Source: Closterium sp. NIES-65
Lineage: Eukaryota; Streptophyta; Zygnematophyceae; Desmidiales; Closteriaceae
Length of the DNA stretch: 64,000 nt
Direction: 5' to 3'
NCBI GenBank assembly: GCA_948144175.1
Contig: CANXME010002317.1
Location: 1,116,001 to 1,180,000 of the forward strand
This document shows, piece by piece, positions 50,220-61,671 of this stretch (within the stretch, counting starts at the first letter, position 1; every line of letters starts with the position of its first letter). Position numbers and translations under genes: made by a program. The notes beneath the pieces are model-generated. The model saw only the letters and a list, made by a program, of their open reading frames with translations. It was not told where the DNA came from and made no database searches.

Positions 50220-51861
50220 CTACAGAAAGTGAGGAAACGTAGGCACCAGGCCTAGTGCAATGCAGAAGCGTTGATGATCACTAGCAGGAAGGGCCTTGGT
50301 GAACAGATCAGCCGTGTTGGCTAGGGTGGGCACGTGAGCGACACGAAGCTGACCACGCTGCTGCAACTCTCGAGCAAGGAAGTAACGCAGAGCGATGCGC
50401 TTCGTTCTGTGCTCCAGTCTGTGGTCCTCACACAAGGCAATAGCAGCCTTGTTGTCAACGTACAGAACTAGAGGAGAACGAGGCCTCTCTCCCAATTCTG
50501 TCAGCAGGTAGGTGAGCCAGCGTAGCTCCTGTGCAGCCATGGCTGTGGCGTAGATCTCACCCTCACAACTGTAGCTGAGAACAGAAGACGAGCGTGTAGA
50601 CCGCCACAAAACAGAACCAGAGCCAATGCTGAAGGTGTAACCCTCTGACGACCGTTGCGTAGCTAGGTTGTCGACCCAAGAAGCGTTTGAGTACCCAGTG
50701 AGGACAACTGGGCTCCGCCCTCAAAGCACGAGCCCCATGCCCGATGTACTGCACAAGTAGCGCAGTACCCTCTTAGCGGCATCCATGTGCACCTTTCGGT
50801 GCCTACCAGGAGCCACGTAGCGAGCCAGAAGGCCAAGAGGGTACGCAACGAAAGGTCGAGTGCAGGTCATCAGGTACATGAGGCAGCCCAGTAGCTCTGG
50901 GTACGGACCACTTGGCTCTACGGACTCGTCCGAAGGTGGAGCTGAGAGCGAGTGGCCTATAGCCAGAGGAGTGTGCTGTGGTGAGGACCAGGTGAGGACG
51001 ACGCTCTGAAGGACCTGCTGCACCATGTGTGACTGAGTCCGTGTGATGGTGCGCCGTGCTCTGTCCCGGGTGATTTGCGGGCCAAGGTAGCTACGCAGCT
51101 CACCCAGGTCTGTGCACGTGTGTCTCTTCTACAGCTCCGACTTCACAAGGACGAGAGCCTCAGTGTCAGCAGTGGCAAAGACCAAGTCGTCGACGTACAC
51201 GAGGATGAAGAACGGCGGCAACGAAGTATCAGTGCGCAGAAACAGCGACGGGTCAGCAGTGGAAGGTGCAAAATCCGCAAGTGTAGTCCTCAGTGTGGCG
51301 TGCCACTCACGAGGCACCTAACGAAGACCGTAGACCGGCCGGCGGAGGTTCCACTGGGTACCAGGAGGAAACGACTCAATGAAGCCAGGTGGGCGGTGCA
51401 GCCAGATCTCCTCGTGCAGACTGCCCTGTAAAAACTCATTGCTAAAGTCCAGAGAGTGAAACTCGTAGTCACGCTGAGCGGCGACGTGCAGCAGTACCCG
51501 AACAGTGGTCATCTTCGGGGTAGGGGAGAAGGTCTGAAAGTAGTCAACTCCCTGTCGCTGACTGAAGCCTCGAGCAACGTAACGCACCTTGAAGATAGGC
51601 AGAGAACCCAGCGGCCGCGTCACTCTGAAAATCCACATGCCATCGACAATATTCGCCCCAGGTGGGGGAACCTTGTCAACGTAAGTGCTTGTGGACTTCC
51701 AGGAAGCCATTTCTACGTCCATTGCTGTCTGCCACTAAGAAGAGTAGGGACCCTCAACTGCCTCTGCGTAAGAGCGCGGGGTCGGGATGTCTGGTGCATC
51801 CGGGTCTCCCTCAGGGGCAAGCAGCATGGACACGAGATGAGGTAAGGTAGCAGCAAAACAC
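50220..51861 (-). pseudogene. Element L (or fused partner) RT-RNase H
   Basis: On the minus strand: pre-RT segment (MLLAPEGD-type, 51825), RT (about 51720-51100, YVDDLVFA near 51190) and RNase H to TAG at 50220. TAG replaces CAG (Gln) at 51735-51737 (SSQWQ), 51318-51320 (GLRQ) and 51129-51131 (SELQK). RNase H from 51026 down is otherwise continuous (GCLMYLMTCTRP, VLYVDNKAAIALC, FTKALPASDHQRF). The junction at 51861 fuses integrase (MDVA) to the pre-RT segment, so the integrase C-terminus and linker are deleted. Confidence 0.8.
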
Positions 51862-52092
51862 TACTAGCGACGTCCATGACCATGCCAATGCGGCGCTCCG
51901 CAATCCCATTTTGCTGTGGAGAGTCCGGAAGCGTGAAGGTCTGGCGGATGCCTCGTGCACGACAGTAGGCTCGCAGGAGGCCATAGGAGAACTCTCCGCC
52001 TCTGTCAAAGTGCAGACGCAGAACAGGAAAGTCCGAGCCGAAGCTCCGCCTGAGCTGGAGACGAGCTGCGCGGATCCAGTCGATCAACACCT
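51862..52092 (-). pseudogene. Element L integrase, part after the M insertion
   Basis: Minus-strand reading LIDWIRAARLQLRRSFGSDF through SDRGGEF-like (FDRGGEF, Ser-Asp altered to Phe-Asp) and NGIAERRIGMVMDVA. It continues directly the frame that stops at 59357: joining the two sides at one CACCT gives the sequence VTEVLIDWIR. Confidence 0.85.
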
Positions 52093-52225
52093 TGTCAGAG
52101 TATTATAGCTGATGCATGTTTGTAGGCTATAGTGGGGTGGCACATATGGGGTACAGGGTTTCTAGGGTTGTATTTGTACCCAATCTTTCCTTAGTCATTC
52201 TCATTCCTGTTTTCCTTGCTTCACA
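52093..52225 (+). repeat. 5' LTR of element M (133 bp)
   Basis: TGTCAGAGTATT to CTTGCTTCACA. It holds the box TAGGCTATAGTGGGGT (52123-52138), the inverted repeat GGGTACA (52149-52155) / TGTACCC (52175-52181) and AGGGTTTCTAGGGTT in the loop. It differs from the 3' LTR at two sites (GCATG/GCATA; CCTTAG/CCTTTG). Confidence 0.95.
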
Positions 52226-52243
52226 TGGTATAGAGCGGGTTCT
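52226..52243 (+). other. Primer-binding-like site of element M
   Basis: TGGTATAGAGC starts immediately after the LTR. It resembles the initiator tRNA-Met site TGGTATCAGAGC with one base missing. The related elements here vary at the same place (TGGTATTACGAGC, TGGTATCACGAGC, TGGTATCG). Confidence 0.6.
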
Positions 52244-53138
52244 GCCTTAGGACCGTTTTTTTTAGGGCCCACCGAAGCGCGCCCCGAGGCGCGCCCCTTT
52301 TTTAGCGACCCCTCGGGTCGCCTTTTCCCTCGTGGCCCCGCCGCCTGCTTGACGCGGCCCCGCCGCCTCCCCTGACGCGGCCCCGCCGCCTCCCCTGACG
52401 CGGCCCCGCCTCTACTGCCGCGGCCCCGCCGCCGCCTCTGACGGCCCCGCCGCTGCACCCTATGGCCCGCCGCTGCTCCTGCCGGCCCGCCGCTGCACCT
52501 GCCGGCCCGCCGCTGCACCCAGCGGCCTGCCGCCTCTGCCGGCCCGCCGCCTCTCCTGACGGCCCCGCCGCTGCTCCTGCCGGCCCGCCGCTGCTCCTGC
52601 CGGCCCGCCGCTGCACCTGCCGGCCCGCCGCTGCACCCAGCGGCCCGTCGCTTCACCTGACGGCCCCGCCGCTGCACCTGCCGGCCCGCCGCTGCACCCT
52701 ACGGCCCGCCGCTGCACCTGCCGGCCCGCCGCTGCACCTGCCGGCTCGCCACTGCACCGGTCGACCCGCCGCTGCACCTGACGGCCCCGCCCCTGCATCT
52801 CCCGGCCGAGCCGCCCCAGCAGCCGAACCGCCCGGGAGCCGAGCTGCCCAACGCCGAGCCGCCCGGGACCCGAGCCGCCCTGCTGCCGAGCCGCCCGGGA
52901 GCCGAGCCGCCCTGCACCCGAGCCGCCCTGCCGCCGAGCCGCCCGGGAGCCGAGCCGCCCTGTGCCCGAGCCGCCCAGCCGCCGAGCCGCCCGGGAGCCG
53001 AGCCGCTGTGCACCCGAGCCGCCCGGTCGCTGAGCCGCCTTTCTGCATAGCTGCACGACCTGCCCTGCCTGGTGAGCACAGTCCCACTGACACTGCGAGC
53101 TCTTTCCCTACTGCTTGCACTGCGTCACTGACGTTGCC
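52244..53138 (+). other. Element M leader with about 21-bp GC-rich tandem repeats
   Basis: From about 52430 to 52790 the sequence is a tandem array of units near CTGCCGGCCCGCCGCTGCAC, passing into GAGCCGCCCGGGAGCC-type units (52800-53040). Open frames run through it on both strands because stops are rare in this composition; none matches the Gag frame. The leader of L has related GGCGGCTCGG repeats. Confidence 0.7.
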
Positions 53139-56100
53139 ATGGCTACCCCTAGTGTCCTAGCTTTTGACGCTGAGGGTCGCGCCATTGATTTTGAGGTCTG
53201 GTTAGACGACCTGCAGCTGTTCTTACAGTGCGACAGGGCTGACGACCTTTCTCTCTTTGACCTCACCTCTGGCGCCTCTCCTGCTCCTGCTGCTGATGCT
53301 GATCCCACTGTCCGCTCTAAGTGGGCCACCCGCGATGCTGCTGCACGTCTTGCTGTGCGTCGCCACCTCCCTACCTCTGAGCGTGCGCACTTTAGTCAGT
53401 ACAAGAGTGCTCACACCTTGTACGACGCTGTAGTTGCGCGCTACTCCTCCCCTGCCACTGCTGCACTGAGCCGTCTCATGCTTCCCTACCTCTTTCCTGA
53501 CCTCTCTGCCTTTCCCACTGTCGCTGACCTCATTACGCACCTCCGCACTAGTGACACTCGCTACCGCGCCGCCCTTCCTGCTGAGTTCTGCGCTAAGAAC
53601 CCCCCCCCCATGTACATCGCTCTCTACTACGTAGTCGCGCGCCTCCCTGACTCCCTTCGCGTCGTCAGGGACCACTTTCTCGCAGTCTGTCCCACCACCC
53701 TCACCGTCGACCTCCTCGAGAAGGCCCTCCTCGCAGCGGAGAAGAGCATAGTCGCTGTAGGTGCTTCTCGTGGTGACCCTCGCACCCCCATCTTTGAGGG
53801 GTGCTCTCCTTCCCCCTTGCTACCCTCTGTTGCCTCTGCTGCTGCTGCCGACCTGCTTGGTCTTGAGTCGGTCGGCGCGGCGTCTGCCCCTAGTGGGAGA
53901 CGTCGCTCCAGCAAGGGCAAGGGGGGCAAGGGCGCGGGTGGAGCTGGAGGGAGCGGTGGCGGTGGCGGCGGTGGCGGCGGAGGGAGTGGGGGTGGCGGCG
54001 GGACTAGTGGCGGGAGTGGTGGTGGTGGTGGCAGCAGTGGCGGAGACGGTGGTGGTGGTGCCAGCGGTGGTGGTGGAGGCAGCGGCGGTGGTGGAGGCGG
54101 CGGAGGTGGAGGCGGTGGAGGCGGCAGCGGAGGAGGCGGTGGTGGTGGAGGAGGTGGAGCTGGTCGAGGTGGTACCCAGCAGCGTAGCGGCGGTGGTGGT
54201 GGCCAGCGCTCGCAGCGGCAGCAGCAGCAGCGCTCGCGGGACATCCCTCCGCCTCAGCAGCTTCGTGAGTGGTACGCTGGGCGTCAGAGGGGTGGGGGTA
54301 CTGGTCCCTGCACCTACGTTCTTCGTTCTGGCGACCGCGCGGGTGAGCAGTGTGGGGGTGCCCACGCCACCCAGCGCTGCTTTGGCCGCCTGACGGACGC
54401 TTGGCGTTAGAAGTTCCCTGGGGCTAGTGAGATCCCTCGCTGGGATGAGCTTCTCAGGGCTGGTGTAGCGATCTTTGATCTTGATTTTGATGCTATCCTT
54501 GCTGCTATGTATGTTGTGGATTATAGTGAGGAGAATGAGGGTTACCGTTGTTTCCAGCCCGACCCGGGCATTGGTACTGCTGCGCTAGGTGCTTGTGAGG
54601 CTGCTGCTCTAGGTGCCAGTGCGTCTGTGCTCTCAGGTACTGGTGAGACTGCGCTCTCAGGTACTGCGTCGTCCTCGTCCTCCCTCACTTTCACACTTGA
54701 CTCCGGAGCTTCTCGCTCCTTCTTTCGAGACCGCACTACCCTTACGCCGCTCGGCCGGCCGGTTGCGGTCTCCCTTGCTGACCCCTCTGGGGGTCCTGTC
54801 CTGTCTCACTTCTCCACTGTCCTCCCGTGTCCGGCTGCCCCTTCGGGCACCCTGTCGGGTCTGTACCTTCCCTCGTTCTCTACGAACTTGGTGAGTGGAG
54901 CGGACCTGCAGGATGTGGGGGTTCACCAGTTCACTCCTGCGAGTCAGCGGGTGACCCACTGCACGGAGGCACGCACAGGCCGACACCTGGCCACGTTCTC
55001 GCGTCGGCCGGGGTCGAGTCTCTACACCCTGACCGTTGAGTCTCCTCCTGTCCCTGTGTCTGGTCAGGTGGCTGCGTCGGGTCAGGTGCTTGCTGCTGCG
55101 TCCCGGTCAGGTCCTGAGTCTGCCCCCTGTTCTTGTCGCCTCCTGTCTCACGAGACTCTCCTGTGGCACCACCGTCTTGGCCACCCCTCCTTGCCCCGTC
55201 TTCGGAGCATGGCTTCCCGTGTCCTTGTCTCTGGTCTTCCCCAGTCTCTCCCTCCTCTCCCCTCCGGGCCAGGACCTTCCTGTGTCCCCTGTGTCGAGGG
55301 TCGCCTCCGGGCTACTCCTCACTCCTCCCACTTCCCCCCGACAGAGGCTCCCCTGCAGACGCTTCACATGGATGTGTGGGGCCCAGCCCCCGTCCGTGGG
55401 CAGGGTTACGAGCGCTACTTCCTGTTGGTGGTTGACGACTACTCGCGTTACACCACAGTCCTCCCCTTGCGCAGCAAGGGTGCGGTCACTGAGGTGCTGA
55501 TCGACTGGATCCGCGAGGCTCGTCTCCAGCTCAGGAAGAGCTTCAGCTCGGACTTTCCTGTTCTACGTCTGCACTCTGACAGAGGCGGAGAGTTCTCTTC
55601 TCGCCTTCTGCGGGACTACTGTCGTGCACGGGGGATCCGCCAGACCTTCACGCTTCCGGACTCACCACGGCAAAATGGGATTGCTGAGCGCCGCATTGGC
55701 ATGGTCATGGATGTCGCTCGTACGTCCATGATGCATGCGGCTGCCCCCCATTTTCTGTGGCCGTTTGCGGTGAGGTACGCGGCGCATCAGCTCAACCTTC
55801 ACCCCCGGGTCTCTCGGCCTGCGATGTCCCCAGCCTTGCTGTGGACGGGGAAGGTTGGCGATGCGTCTGTGTTCCGTGTCTGGGGATCTCAGGCGTTTGT
55901 CCGCGACTTGTCTGCGGACAAGCTGTCCCCTCGTGCTGCTCCCTGTGTCTTCCTTGGCTTCCCCACTGACGCCCCAGGGTGGCAGTTTTACCACCCCTCC
56001 TCTCGTCGTGTTCTGTCCTCCCAGGACGTCACGTTCGACGAGTCAGTCCCCTTCTACCGTCTCTTCCCCTACCGCACTCCTTCCCTCCCCCCTCCCCCGG

Positions 56101-59012
56101 ACTTCCTTGTGCCGGTTCCCCCCCCGGTAGACCCCCTCCCCCCTCAGGTTCCTGCCCCCTCAGGTGTGTCCCAGGTAGACGCCGTTGACCCGGTCGAGGT
56201 TACTGGTGACTCTGGTGCTGCTGCGGGTGCTGAGCCTGGGGGTGCTGACTCTGGGGGTGCTGTGCGTGGGGGTGCTGAGCCTGGGGGTGCTACTGCGGAG
56301 GGTGCGGAGCCTGGGGGTGCTGAGCCGGGGGGTGCTGTGCCTGGAGGTGCTGGGTCTGGGGGTGCTGGGTCGGGAGCTGCTGAGCCTAGGGGTGCTGAGC
56401 TGGGAGCTGCTGAGCCTGGGGGTGCTGCGTCTGGAGCTGCTGAGCCTGGGGTTTCTCCTGCTGCTGCGTCTCGCCGGGAGCCCCTCTCTCCACAGGAGCT
56501 GCGCGAGTGGTTCGCTCGCCGCTGGAGGCGTGCTGCTGAGTCTGGAGGTGCTGCTGGAGCTGGAGCTGGAGCTTCTTCGACCGTCGGGGGTGCGGGTGCT
56601 GCCGGTCCCGGAGCTGCTGGACCTGCGGGTCCTCCTGGAGCTGGAGCTGCTGAGGGCGTTGGTGCTGAGCCTACTGCTGTTGGTCCTGCCGCTGGAGGTG
56701 TGGGTGGCACTGGTGCTGTCGCTGAGGGTGCTGGTGCTGTCCCTGCTGCGTCTGGAGCTGCCGCGCGGCCTCGGCCGTACTTCGTTCCGCTCCTGCAGCA
56801 GGTTCTTGGTCTTTCGCCTCCAGTAGAGGGTCCACCGCCTGTCCAGTCGCAGTCCCTGCTGGAGCCTTCCACTCCACTGCCTGCTCCCTCTCCTTACACT
56901 GGTCCTACTGGAGGTCTTGCTGAGCGTCGTGAGCCTACGTCTCGTCCCGCATCACCTGTTCGTGCTGCTCGCGCTAGTGGTCGCAGTTCGCGTCAGCGTC
57001 CTCCTCCTGTCCCTGGCACGCACCGGATGTCTTTGCGTCCGTCCACTGCTCCTCTGCGTGCCCCTTTGCCTTCTCCTCCTGAGTCCTCTCTTCCTGCGCT
57101 TGCCGACCCTGAGTCGGACTCTCTTCGTGCTGCCAGTCCTACTGTCACGCGTCTGCTTGCTACTGTCGTCACTGACCCCTCTTTTGAGTCCACTGCTGCG
57201 TCTGCTCTAGTCGCTGAGCTCGTCGACTTCGCTGCTCGCTGTCGTCTTGACTACGCTGCTAGTCTTGTTGCTGAGTCTGCGTCTGTCTGTCCTCCGTCCG
57301 TCGGGGGTGAGTGTGCTCTTGGCACGGACGTCCTAGAGGACAGGCAGGAGGAGTTACAGTGTCTAGCGGCTGCTTCACCTCATCTCGCGTCTGTACTGCT
57401 TGCCCTTGAGGGAGACCCGGATGCACTAGACATCCCGACTCCGCGTTCTTACGTGGAGGCCGTAGAGGGTCCCTACTCCTCTCAGTGGCAGGCAGCTATG
57501 GATGCAGAGATGGCTTCCTGGAAGTCCACAGGCACCTACGTTGACGCGGTTCCCCCTCCTGGGGCGAACATCGTCAGTGGCATGTGGATCTTCAGGGTGA
57601 AGCGGCCGCCGGGCTCTCCACCTGTCTTCAAGGCACGGTACGTTGCTCGTGGCTTCAGTCAGCGGCAGGGAGTTGACTACTTTCAGACCTTCTCTCCCAC
57701 CCCGAAGATGACTACTCTTCGGGTGCTGCTGCACATAGCCGCTCAGCGCGACTACGAGCTTCACTCTCTCGACTTCAGCACTGCGTTCTTGCAGGGTAGC
57801 CTGCACGAGGAGATCTGGCTTGGCCGTCCACCTGGCTTCACTGGGACTTTCCCTCCTGGCATCCAGTGGCGCCTCCGACGGCCAGTCTACGGTCTCCGCC
57901 AGGCACCGCGTGAGTGGCACGACACACTGAGGACTACGCTTGCTGCTCTTGGGTTTGCTCCTTCTACTGCTGACCCGTCGCTGTTTCTTCGCACCAACAC
58001 TTCCCTGCCGCCGTTCTACATCCTCGTGTACGTCGACGACTTGGTCTTTGCCACAGCGGACACTGCTGGACTCGCCTACGTGAAGTCCGAGCTGCTGAAG
58101 AGACACACGTGTACAGACCTGGGTGAACTGCGCAGCTACCTTGGCTTGCAGATCACTCGGGACAGAGCACGCCGCACCATTACCTTGACTCAGTCACACA
58201 TGGTGCAGCAGGTCCTTCAGCGCTTCGGCTTTACGTACTCCTCGCCTCAGGCCACTCCTCTGCCTACTCGCCACTCACTCTCAGCTCTGCCTTCGGATGA
58301 GTCCGTAGAGTCGAGTGGTCCGTATGCAGAGCTTGTTGGCTGCCTCATGTACCTGATGACCTGCACTCGACCTGACCTTGCATACCCTCTGAGCATTCTT
58401 GCACGCTATGTTGCTCCTGGGAGACACAGACCGGAGCACATGGCTGCAGCGAAGAGGGTATTGCGTTACCTGTGCAGTACGTCGGGCATGGGGCTAGTGC
58501 TTGGAGGGCGGAGTCCAGTGGTCCTTACCGGCCACGCGGACGCTTCTTGGGCTGACGACCAGGCTACGCAGCGGTCGTCACAGGGTTACACCTTCAGCCT
58601 TGGTTCCGGCTCTGTCTCGTGGCGGTCTACTCACTCGTCTTCGGTTCTCGGCTCCAGTTGTGAGGCTGAGATCTACGCCGGGGCCATGGCTGCACAGGAG
58701 CTTCGCTGGCTCACCTACCTGCTGACTGACCTTGGAGAGCCGCCTCGTTCTCCTCCAGTGCTGTACGTAGACAACAAGGCCATGCTGGCCTTGTGTCGAG
58801 AGCAGCGCTTGGAGCACAGAACGAAGCACATTGCTCTCCGCTACTTCCTTGCTCGTGAGCTGCAGCAGCGTGGTCAGTTGCGACTTGCGTACGTGGCCTC
58901 TGAGGCCAACACTGCTGATGTGTTCACCAAGGCACTCGCGCCTTGTGACCATCAGCGCTTTTGCACCCAGCTGGGTCTTGTACCTGTCTTGCCTCACTTG
59001 CTCTCCTCTTGA
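53139..59012 (+). CDS. Element M Gag-Pol polyprotein with one in-frame TAG
   Basis: ATG at 53139 (MATPSVLAFDAEG) starts a single frame of about 1957 codons to TGA at 59012, interrupted only by TAG at 54408-54410 where sister copies have Gln. Gag: capsid-like domain (53139-53750), FEGCSP block, glycine tract of about 85 residues (53930-54160) and zinc-like motif C-x13-C-x3-H-x4-C (54309-54380). Pol numbered from 54507: protease DSGAS at residues 65-69, pre-integrase zinc region (HHRLGHPS, CVPCVEG) about 220-270, integrase about 285-450 (HMDVWGP, SDRGGEF, NGIAERRIG), Gly/Ala/Glu repeat linker about 570-780, reverse transcriptase about 1040-1260 (YVDDLVFA) and RNase H about 1330-1480 (HADASWADD, CEAEIYAGAMAAQE). 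If TAG is not read through, protease and all enzymes are lost, as in a Gag-only product. Confidence 0.92.
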
Positions 59013-59211
59013 CTTCACTTGTACTGTGACATATATATATACCTGCTCTTGCTTGTCTAGTTTTATATATATGTCTGTACTCCTGCATGTGAACTGGCCT
59101 CTGGCCCTGCTCTTGTGCTCGGACTGTGTGGTGACTTTGTGATCCACCCTGAGCTTGCTTTGCTTTGCTTTGCTTGACTGGTCTTGTGACCCCTTGTTCT
59201 CCCCCACTTAG

Positions 59212-59223
59212 CCTATGGGGGTG
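59212..59223 (+). other. Polypurine tract of element M
   Basis: CCTATGGGGGTG lies immediately before the 3' LTR; the same word precedes the 3' LTRs of C, D, K and L, so it is the conserved second-strand primer of this copia lineage. Confidence 0.75.
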
Positions 59224-59356
59224 TGTCAGAGTATTATAGCTGATGCATATTTGTAGGCTATAGTGGGGTGGCACATATGGGGTACAGGGTTTCTAGGGTT
59301 GTATTTGTACCCAATCTTTCCTTTGTCATTCTCATTCCTGTTTTCCTTGCTTCACA
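59224..59356 (+). repeat. 3' LTR of element M (133 bp)
   Basis: Same ends as the 5' LTR, two substitutions in 133 bases, followed by the target duplication CACCT. Confidence 0.95.
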
Positions 59357-61671
59357 CACCTCAGTGACATCACCCTTGCTGCGCAAGGGGAAGACTGTGG
59401 TGTAATGCGAGAAGTCGTCAACCACCAGCAGGAAGTAGCGCTCGTGATCCTGCCCACGAACGCGGGCTTGGCCCCACACGTCCATGTGAAGCGTCTGCAG
59501 CGGGGCCTCTGTCGGAGGAAACTGGGAGGAGTGAGGGGCTGCACGCTTGCGCCCCTCGACGCAGGGGACGTAGGCAGGGGCAGGCCCCGGGGGAAGGGGA
59601 GGGAGGGACCAGGGAAGACCAGAGACAAGGACACGGGACGCCATGCCTCGGAGAAGAGGCAGGGAAGGGTGACCAAGGCGGTGGTGCCAAATGAGAGTCT
59701 CGTGAGACAGGAGACGACACGAGCAGGGGGCTGACTCAGGACCAGACCAGGACGCTGCAGCAAACACCTGACCCGACGCAGCTACCCGACCAGACGCAGT
59801 AACCGGAGGAGACTCAATGGTCAGTGTGTACAGGTTCGACCCCGGCTGACGTCTAAACGTGGCCAAGTGTTGGCCCGACCGAGCCTCAGTGCAGTGTGTC
59901 AGCCGCTGGCTCGCAGGAGTGAACTGGTGAACTCCCCCATCCTGTAGGTCAGCACCACTCACCAAGTTCGTAGAGAACGAGGGGAGGTAAAGACCAGACA
60001 GGGTGCCAGAGGGAGCCGCCAGACACGGAAGGACAGTGGAGAAGTGAGCAAGGACAGGACCCCCAGAGGGGTCTGCCAGAGAGAGTGCAACTGGCCGACT
60101 AAGCGGCGTGAGTGTGGTGCGGTCTCGAAAGAAGGAGCGAGAAGCCCCCGAGTCAAGGGTGAAGGTGAGGGAGGCCGAAGCCGACGCAGTACCTGAGAGG
60201 GCAGACTCACCAGCACCTGAGGAAGCAGATGCACTAGCACATAGAGCAGCAGCCTTGCTAGCACCAAGAGCAGCACTCTCACCAGTACCTAGAGCAGCAG
60301 TCTCAATGCCCGGGTCGGGCAGAAAACACCGGTAGCAATCACCCTCATCACTAATAGTCACAACATACATGGCAGCAAGAATAGCATCAAAGTCAAGGTC
60401 AAAGATAGCTACTCCCGCCCTAGACAGCTCGCCCCAGCGAGGGATCTTAGTGGCCTCAGGGAACTGGTGACGCCAAGCGTCCGTCAGGCGGCCAAAGCAG
60501 CGCTGGGTGGGGTGCGCAATTCTGCACTGCTCACCCGCGCAGTCGCCGGTACGCAGGGCGTAGGTGCACGGACCAGTACCCCCACCCCGCTGGCGTGCAG
60601 CGTACCACTCACGGAGCTGCTGAGGGGGGGGGATGTCACGAGTGCGCTGCTGGTGCTGCTCCTGGCGCTGGCCACCACTGGAGCCGACCCTCTGCGCAGC
60701 GCCACCCCGACTAGCTCCACCTGCTCCGCCTCCGCCTCCTCCTCCGTCGCCACCTCCGCCACCTCCGCTCCCACCACCACCGCCGCCTCCGCCTCTACTG
60801 CCGCCACTGACACCTCCACCCCTGCCACCACTTCTACCACCACCCCGACCCCCTCCGCCGGCTCCACCGCCACCTCCACCGCCCCCGCCAGATCCTCTAG
60901 CGCCCTTGCCCCCCTTGCCCTTGCCTGTGTGGCGTTTCCCCGAAGGGGCAGACGCAGCGCCGACCGACTCAAAACCAACGAGGCCGGCCACAGCAGCAGA
61001 AGCAACAGAGGGCAAGAGGGGGGAGGGAGAACACCCCTCAAAGACGGGGGCGCGGGGGTCACCACGAGAGGCTCCTACAGCGACTATGCTCTTCTGTGCT
61101 GCCAGGAGGGCCTTCTCGAGGAGGTCAACGGAGAGAGTGGTGGGGCAAACAGAGAGAAAGTGGTCCCTGACTACGCGGAGGGAGTCAGGGAGACGGGCGA
61201 CTATGTAGTAAAGGGTGATGTACATGGGGGGGGGGGGGTTCTTGGCGCAGAACTCAGCAGAAAGCGCAGCGCGGTAGCGAGTGTCAATAGTGCGGAGGTG
61301 CGTAATGAGGTCAGTGACTGTGGGAAAGGCAGCAAGGTCAGGAAAGAGGTACGGTAGCATGAGGTGGCTTAGTGCAGCAGTGGCAGGGGAGGAGTAGCAT
61401 GCAACTACAGCGTCGTACAAGGTCTGAGCACTCTTGTACTGGCTAAAGTGCGCACGCTCAGAGGTAGGCAGGTGGCGACGCATAGCAAGACGTGCATCAG
61501 CATCGCGTGTGGCCCACTGTGAGCAAACAGAGGGGCACCAGAGTTGAGGTCAAAGAGGGAGAGACCGTCTGCCCTATTGCACTGTAAGAAAAGCTGCAGG
61601 TCATCTATCCGGACGTATAAGTCAATGGCCCGACCCTCAGCGTCAAAGGCGAGGACACTAGGGGTAGCCAT
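59357..61671 (-). pseudogene. Element L Gag-protease-integrase, first part
   Basis: ATG at 61671 (MATPSVLAFDAEGRAID) starts Gag. A deletion with frameshift near 61535 separates the first about 45 residues from the rest. From 61483 one frame of more than 700 residues runs through capsid blocks, NPPPPMYITLYY, the FEGCSP block, a glycine tract, the zinc motif (60497-60568), protease (LDSGASRSFFRD, about 60150), the zinc region (LIWHHRLGHPS, YVPCVEG) and integrase to the M insertion at 59357. This copy shows that Gag and protease are normally in the same frame with no stop between them. Confidence 0.88.

Larger units (their letters stand above)
52093..59356 (+). mobile_element. Element M: near-intact, recent copia retrotransposon
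   Basis: A 7264-bp element with two 133-bp LTRs differing at two positions, flanked by the perfect 5-bp duplication CACCT (52088-52092 and 59357-59361). It has a primer-like site, a repeat-rich leader, an almost uninterrupted Gag-Pol and a polypurine tract. It is inserted in the integrase gene of element L. Apart from one TAG it has everything expected of an autonomous copy and is the best reference for the family here. Confidence 0.95.

Noticed and set aside
54408..54410. Genetic-code change with TAG read as glutamine
   Set aside because: Many TAGs sit at Gln codons, but TAG also ends the RNase H frames of K (48191) and L (50220) at the normal place and replaces Trp at three sites. Mutation of CHG sites explains the pattern better.
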